Both the position numbers and the translations under genes were made by a program. The notes beneath the pieces are model-generated. The model saw only the letters and a program-made list of their open reading frames with translations. It had not been told where the DNA came from and searched no databases. From assembly GCA_902776545.1 (NCBI GenBank), contig CACYQO010000028.1, forward strand, positions 1 to 57,190: a stretch of DNA of 57,190 nucleotides, in the 5' to 3' direction. Origin of the DNA: an uncultured Prevotellaceae bacterium (GTDB lineage: Bacteria > Bacteroidota > Bacteroidia > Bacteroidales > Bacteroidaceae). Of the stretch, positions 51,839 to 57,190 are shown piece by piece; the first letter of the stretch is position 1, and every line of letters starts with the position of its first letter.

Positions 51839-54294
51839 AGACGAGACTACACCTAATTATATTATTGATGCTGCTGACGGTTCTGCCTGTCGGCGGTCAG
51901 GAAAACACGACTCGTCAGATCTACTATCAGGCCGAGAGCGAATACAACATCGGCCGCATCGAACAGGCCCTGACCATCCTGCAGGACAACATCAAGAAAT
52001 TCTCGGGCAACATGCAGCAGAGCGCCTACCGCCTGATGGCCCTCTGCTGGCTCGGACTCGACGATAACGAGAAGGCCGAGGAATGGACCCGGAGCTTGCT
52101 CTCGCAAGACCCCTACTACACCGCCTCATCGCAAGATCCCCAGCGGTTCATCGACTTGGTGGAAAGCATCAAGCTGGGGCTCACCGCAAAGATCACCACC
52201 GCCTCCAGCCAGGCTGAGACCCTCGCAGAGGTGCCGGTTCCCACCACCCTCATCACCGAGGACATGATACGCAACTGCGGTGCCCAGAACCTGCAGGGGG
52301 TGCTCGCAGCCTATGTGCCCGGCATGAACATCGTAGACTGTAACGACGATATCAACATCGCCATGCGAGGCATCTACAGCAACGGTCAGGAGAAGATCCT
52401 CATCATGCTCAACGGCCACCGGCTGAACAGCTACTGTACGAACATCGCGTCGCCCGACTACAGCCTCAGCCTGGAGAAGATCAAGCAGATAGAGGTGCTG
52501 CGCGGTCCTGCCTCCTCACTTTACGGCGATGTAGCCCTGACGGCAGTGGTGAACCTGATCACCAAACAGGGTGCCGACGTCGACGGCTTGCGAGTCAAGG
52601 CCGGCATCGGCAATTACGGTCAGAAACACTTGGAAATGATTTTTGGCAAGCACTACTTCGACCTCGACGTGCTCTTCTGGGGAAGTATCTACCACAACAC
52701 CGGCGAGACGATGCAGGCCCCGCCGGAGATGAAATTCGACGACTTTGGCATACCCTATCCGACCGTCACCGTAGGACGCATCGGCAACAAACCGTCGTTC
52801 GACTTCGGCGTACAGTTGAAATACAAGGATCTGCAGCTCCTTTACGACACCCATTTCTCCGAGGTCATCGCACCCTATAGCATGAGCACGATGGCAAAAT
52901 CCTACGATCACGACAGATACAGGAAGATCGAGGGCTATTCACCCAGCTATGCCTCAAAGTCGCATCACGCTGACCTGAGCTATGGCAGGAAACTGGGCAA
53001 CGTCAACATGAAAGGTGTCTTTACCTACGATAACAGCGAGCTGACCCACTATCAGGTCATCGCCGACTTCCCGTTCAAAGAATTAGGATGGATCTATGGA
53101 TCTTCGGATACCGTCACCGTGTTTAATAATCCCGGTCTGTACAGGTTTATGAACGGCGACGAGCAGAACCTCGGCCTGCAGTTGAAGGGAGACTTCAACT
53201 ACATCAATACCGACGTACATAAAGGTTCGTTGGCCTTCGGCGCCGAATTCGATTATTTCAGTCTCGACGACGTACGATACACATTGGGTTACGACTATAA
53301 TATGCTGTTACAGGAAAGTCCGAAGATTGCGGAAAATGGTACAGGCAGCGAGAACAGTTACAATGCCTACCTACAACTGAAACACCAGTGGCACTCCTTC
53401 ATCATCAATGCCGGACTCCGATACGACCATAAGAAACGCATCGACGACATCACCCTCGACGAATTATCTCCACGTATAGCGTTCATCCTCCTGCAACCGA
53501 AATGGAACCTCAAACTCAGCTTTTCACGCTCGTTTGTCGATGCGCCCTATCTGTATCGGAAGACCAATGAGCTGCTGCCAGAACTTGTCCAAAATCCCTA
53601 CTTGATAAATGTAACCACCCTGGACCCGGAATTCGTCAACTCCTTTCAGCTGACCTTTGCCGGCATCCAATGGGTGAAAGGTCTGAGCTTCGAGGTCAAC
53701 GGATTCTACAACGACGCCATAGACCTGATCAAGACTAACATCATCATCCACAAGAATGAAGGCAAGAACAAGACAGCAGGCCTGGAGTTCCTGGCCAACT
53801 ATCGCAGCAAGAAGTTCACGGCTGACTTCAATCTCACATGGACGCACACCTTCGAGTCTAACATCCTCGAAAAAAATATCGATGACAACAACAACACCCC
53901 TGCCATCATGTCGAACGCCGTCGTCAGCTGGCAGCTAACCCCACATCTGAGACTGCACTCGCATATCATGTTTGAAGGAACTCAGAGAACATATAACTAT
54001 GATCTGGTCAAGTTGATTGAGTTATACAAATTACTTGCTGACATAGATTATGAAACTATTGATCTTGATGAGATACAGGCTATACAAGAAAAGACGGATA
54101 ATCTGATTATGAAAAAAGAGATGCCTTCGCGCGTCATCTTCAACCTCGGTGCCGAATATCAGATAGGCAAGCTCACCCTTGGTGCCAACATCCATAATCT
54201 CTTCGATAAATACTATTATCGCAGCGGCATGAACACCAACGTCGTTCCGCAGAAAGGACGCTGGTTTATGTTCGATATTGCCTACAAGTTCTGA
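51835..54294 (+). CDS. TonB-dependent outer-membrane receptor with TPR-like N-terminal domain
   Basis: 819 aa. Signal peptide LIILLMLLTVLPVGG. Residues 25-105 are helical and TPR-like (YNIGRIEQALTIL, LMALCWLGLDDNEKAEEW) in place of the usual carboxypeptidase-like domain. The plug follows (VPVPTTLITEDMI, MRGIYSNGQEKILIMLNG, IEVLRGPASSLYG) and then the 22-strand-type barrel ending in FMFDIAYKF. It lacks a SusD partner gene, so it is not a SusCD glycan importer; the ligand is unknown. It is the last gene of the signalling operon (ATGA overlap). The AT-rich stretch at about 54000-54110 encodes a charged, Leu/Ile-rich loop. Confidence 0.9.
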   Translation: MKTRLHLIILLMLLTVLPVGGQENTTRQIYYQAESEYNIGRIEQALTILQDNIKKFSGNMQQSAYRLMALCWLGLDDNEKAEEWTRSLLSQDPYYTASSQDPQRFIDLVESIKLGLTAKITTASSQAETLAEVPVPTTLITEDMIRNCGAQNLQGVLAAYVPGMNIVDCNDDINIAMRGIYSNGQEKILIMLNGHRLNSYCTNIASPDYSLSLEKIKQIEVLRGPASSLYGDVALTAVVNLITKQGADVDGLRVKAGIGNYGQKHLEMIFGKHYFDLDVLFWGSIYHNTGETMQAPPEMKFDDFGIPYPTVTVGRIGNKPSFDFGVQLKYKDLQLLYDTHFSEVIAPYSMSTMAKSYDHDRYRKIEGYSPSYASKSHHADLSYGRKLGNVNMKGVFTYDNSELTHYQVIADFPFKELGWIYGSSDTVTVFNNPGLYRFMNGDEQNLGLQLKGDFNYINTDVHKGSLAFGAEFDYFSLDDVRYTLGYDYNMLLQESPKIAENGTGSENSYNAYLQLKHQWHSFIINAGLRYDHKKRIDDITLDELSPRIAFILLQPKWNLKLSFSRSFVDAPYLYRKTNELLPELVQNPYLINVTTLDPEFVNSFQLTFAGIQWVKGLSFEVNGFYNDAIDLIKTNIIIHKNEGKNKTAGLEFLANYRSKKFTADFNLTWTHTFESNILEKNIDDNNNTPAIMSNAVVSWQLTPHLRLHSHIMFEGTQRTYNYDLVKLIELYKLLADIDYETIDLDEIQAIQEKTDNLIMKKEMPSRVIFNLGAEYQIGKLTLGANIHNLFDKYYYRSGMNTNVVPQKGRWFMFDIAYKF

Positions 54295-54375
54295 GTCAAA
54301 AGGTAAGTTTTTCGCCCCAATTTATTGATAAAACGCAAAAATAACAAAAATTAATAGAGATTTTGCTACATAGAC

Positions 54376-54406
54376 TTTGCAATTTGAAGAATTATTCGTA
54401 ATTTTG
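54376..54406 (+). promoter_or_regulatory. Promoter of the AAA_14 ATPase gene
   Basis: -33 TTTG at 54376-54379, 19-bp spacer, -7 TAATTTTG at 54399-54406. It supports ATG 54446 as the start. Confidence 0.75.
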
Positions 54407-54445
54407 CCGCACTTTAATAAAGTAATTAGAACAAATCAAGCAGGA

Positions 54446-55636
54446 ATGGAAGCTTTTTTCAGGACGCACAGATACTTAGTGGAGCATACCAAGGCCCCCG
54501 TCCGGCGCACGCTGATGGACGAGATTGACTGGTCCGACCGTATGATCGGCATCAAGGGAACGCGCGGTGTCGGCAAGACGACGTTTCTGTTGCAGTACGC
54601 AAAGGATCATTTCGACACACAGGATAAGCAATGCCTGTATATCAACATGAACAACTTCTATTTTCAGGGCAAGGGCATCGCCGACTTTGCAGGAGAATTC
54701 TACCGTCACGGCGGGCGCGTACTCCTCATCGACCAGGTGTTCAAACAGCCAGACTGGTCCAACGAGCTCCGTAAGTGCTATGACCTCTACCCTAACCTGA
54801 AGATCGTCTTCACGGGCAGCAGCGTGATGCGCCTGAAGGACGAGAACCCCGAGCTTAACGGCATCGTGAAATCTTACAACCTGCGCGGCTTCTCCTTCCG
54901 AGAGTTCATCAACCTGCTGACCGACAACACCTTCCGCCCCTACTCCCTCGAAGAGATCCTCTCCGACCACGAGCGCATCACCAGGCAGATCCTGCCCAAG
55001 GTGTCGCCCAACAAATACTTCCAGGACTATATCCACCACGGTTTCTATCCCTTCTTCCAAGAGCAGCGCAACTACAGCGAGAATCTGCTGAAGACGATGA
55101 ACATGATGACCGAGGTGGACATCCTGCTCATCAAACAGATCGAACTGAAGTATCTCACGAAGATCAAGAAGCTCTTCTATATGATTGCCGAGGACGGTCC
55201 GTCGAAGGCGCCTAACGTGAGCAAGCTTGCCCACGACATCGAGACCAGCCGCGCCACGGTGATGAATTACATTAAGTACCTCACCGACGCCCGACTGACG
55301 AACCTCATCTATCCCGTCAATGAAGACTTCCCCAAGAAGCCCGCGAAGATCATGCTCCACAACTCCAACCTGATGTACGCCATCTACCCCATCCAGGTGG
55401 ACAGGCAGGAGGCCATGGAGACGTTCTTCGTCAATTCGCTGTGGAAAGACCATAAGGTGAACGCCGGTGGCAGAGACTACAACTACCTCGTCGACGAGAA
55501 GCTGAAGTTCCGCATCCTCGATGCCAAGTCGCCTGGCCGTCAGCGCATCTCGCCCGACATCATCTACGCCCGCTACAATACGGAGATCGGCACAGGCAAT
55601 CAGATTCCGCTGTGGCTTCTCGGCTTCCTCTATTAA
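54446..55636 (+). CDS. AAA_14/DUF4143 ATPase
   Basis: 396 aa. Walker A IGIKGTRGVGKTTFLLQYAK, Walker B-like VLLIDQVFKQPDW, sensor region LKIVFTGSSVMRL, then a winged-helix stretch (VSKLAHDIETSRATVMNYIK) and the C-terminal nuclease-like DUF4143 segment (NYLVDEKLKFRILDAKSPG). Most relatives have LLIDEVHK; here Gln replaces the catalytic Glu. ATG 54446 fits the promoter; the longer open frame starts within it. The family is common and variable in Bacteroidales, with no agreed function. It has its own promoter, so is not part of the signalling operon. Confidence 0.87.
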   Translation: MEAFFRTHRYLVEHTKAPVRRTLMDEIDWSDRMIGIKGTRGVGKTTFLLQYAKDHFDTQDKQCLYINMNNFYFQGKGIADFAGEFYRHGGRVLLIDQVFKQPDWSNELRKCYDLYPNLKIVFTGSSVMRLKDENPELNGIVKSYNLRGFSFREFINLLTDNTFRPYSLEEILSDHERITRQILPKVSPNKYFQDYIHHGFYPFFQEQRNYSENLLKTMNMMTEVDILLIKQIELKYLTKIKKLFYMIAEDGPSKAPNVSKLAHDIETSRATVMNYIKYLTDARLTNLIYPVNEDFPKKPAKIMLHNSNLMYAIYPIQVDRQEAMETFFVNSLWKDHKVNAGGRDYNYLVDEKLKFRILDAKSPGRQRISPDIIYARYNTEIGTGNQIPLWLLGFLY

Positions 55637-55637
55637 A

Positions 55638-55669
55638 GGTAAAAAGGTAAAAAAGTAAAAAAGTAAAGA
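55638..55669. repeat. Octanucleotide block GGTAAAAA/AGTAAAAA x4
   Basis: GGTAAAAA, GGTAAAAA, AGTAAAAA, AGTAAAGA, starting 2 nt after the ATPase stop and lying in the nifJ leader. The same family as the block before uxaB. Confidence 0.88.
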
Positions 55670-55696
55670 TCATTAAACAAATACATTAGTTAGTAA

Positions 55697-57190
<1,494 letters not shown>

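Noticed and set aside
51835-54294. SusC-type glycan importer of a polysaccharide utilisation locus
   Set aside because: No SusD-like gene, glycoside hydrolase or AraC regulator lies next to it; the receptor is part of a kinase operon.
54476-55453. 325-aa minus-strand open frame
   Set aside because: Antisense of the AAA_14 ATPase, which has motifs and a promoter.

Overview
The window looks like chromosomal DNA of a Prevotella-type Bacteroidales. Three things point there. Most transcription units start from Bacteroidota promoters (-33 TTTG, about 20 bp, then -7 TAnnTTTG). Gene families typical of the group are present: a fimbrillin-like lipoprotein, an HU-related protein with a Gly-rich tail, a DUF5686 barrel, a Porin_O_P porin, bS16 with an Ala/Glu tail and AddAB-type recombination. 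Both ends cut genes: ppdK (pyruvate phosphate dikinase) on the left and nifJ (pyruvate:ferredoxin oxidoreductase) on the right.

Layout. 1-7000: ppdK, an RlmD-type rRNA methyltransferase, a porin, a Wzx-like flippase and an HU-like protein. 7000-12200: an accessory island with an AT-rich orphan gene, an intergenic stretch holding six GGGTCAAAAC-like repeats, a Toprim primase/SF3 helicase, and a cluster of strong palindromes. 12265-14950: a fimbrillin-like lipoprotein with four about 66-residue C-terminal repeats, preceded by a 46-aa gene and a roughly 530-nt structured leader, all between two diverged direct repeats. 15200-20130: glycosyltransferases around rpsP. 20300-32600: uxaB, a uvrA paralogue, a DUF5686 protein, addA and addB. 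32600-41700: an intact and a broken tRNA-Asp, recR and its downstream genes, an ABC-F ATPase, ysxC, rho, an MFS transporter and a HAD hydrolase. 41800-45120: a DUF3298 lipoprotein, rsmG, an MBL hydrolase and an ATP-grasp-like protein. 45300-54300: a compact signalling operon with a receiver-PP2C protein, a membrane coiled-coil/WD40 protein, a propeller sensor kinase that lacks its phospho-acceptor His, a soluble histidine kinase and a TonB-dependent receptor. An AAA_14 ATPase and nifJ follow.

Two observations stand out. First, the region is full of short repeats. Heptanucleotide or octanucleotide tandem blocks, usually four units, sit at gene junctions where they carry stop and start codons, and in frame inside several conserved genes. 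A separate palindromic element encodes the same peptide (RSALPLGSAKN) inside both UvrA and RsmG and also occurs between genes, much like the Rickettsia palindromic elements. Second, the 45.3-54.3 kb operon looks like an envelope sensory pathway in which a degenerate kinase and an active kinase may feed a PP2C phosphatase output.

Three 5'-end lesions (ppdK, rho, one tRNA-Asp copy) look like small deletions. They may be real, or they may be assembly errors. All family assignments come from reading motifs; no database search was run.
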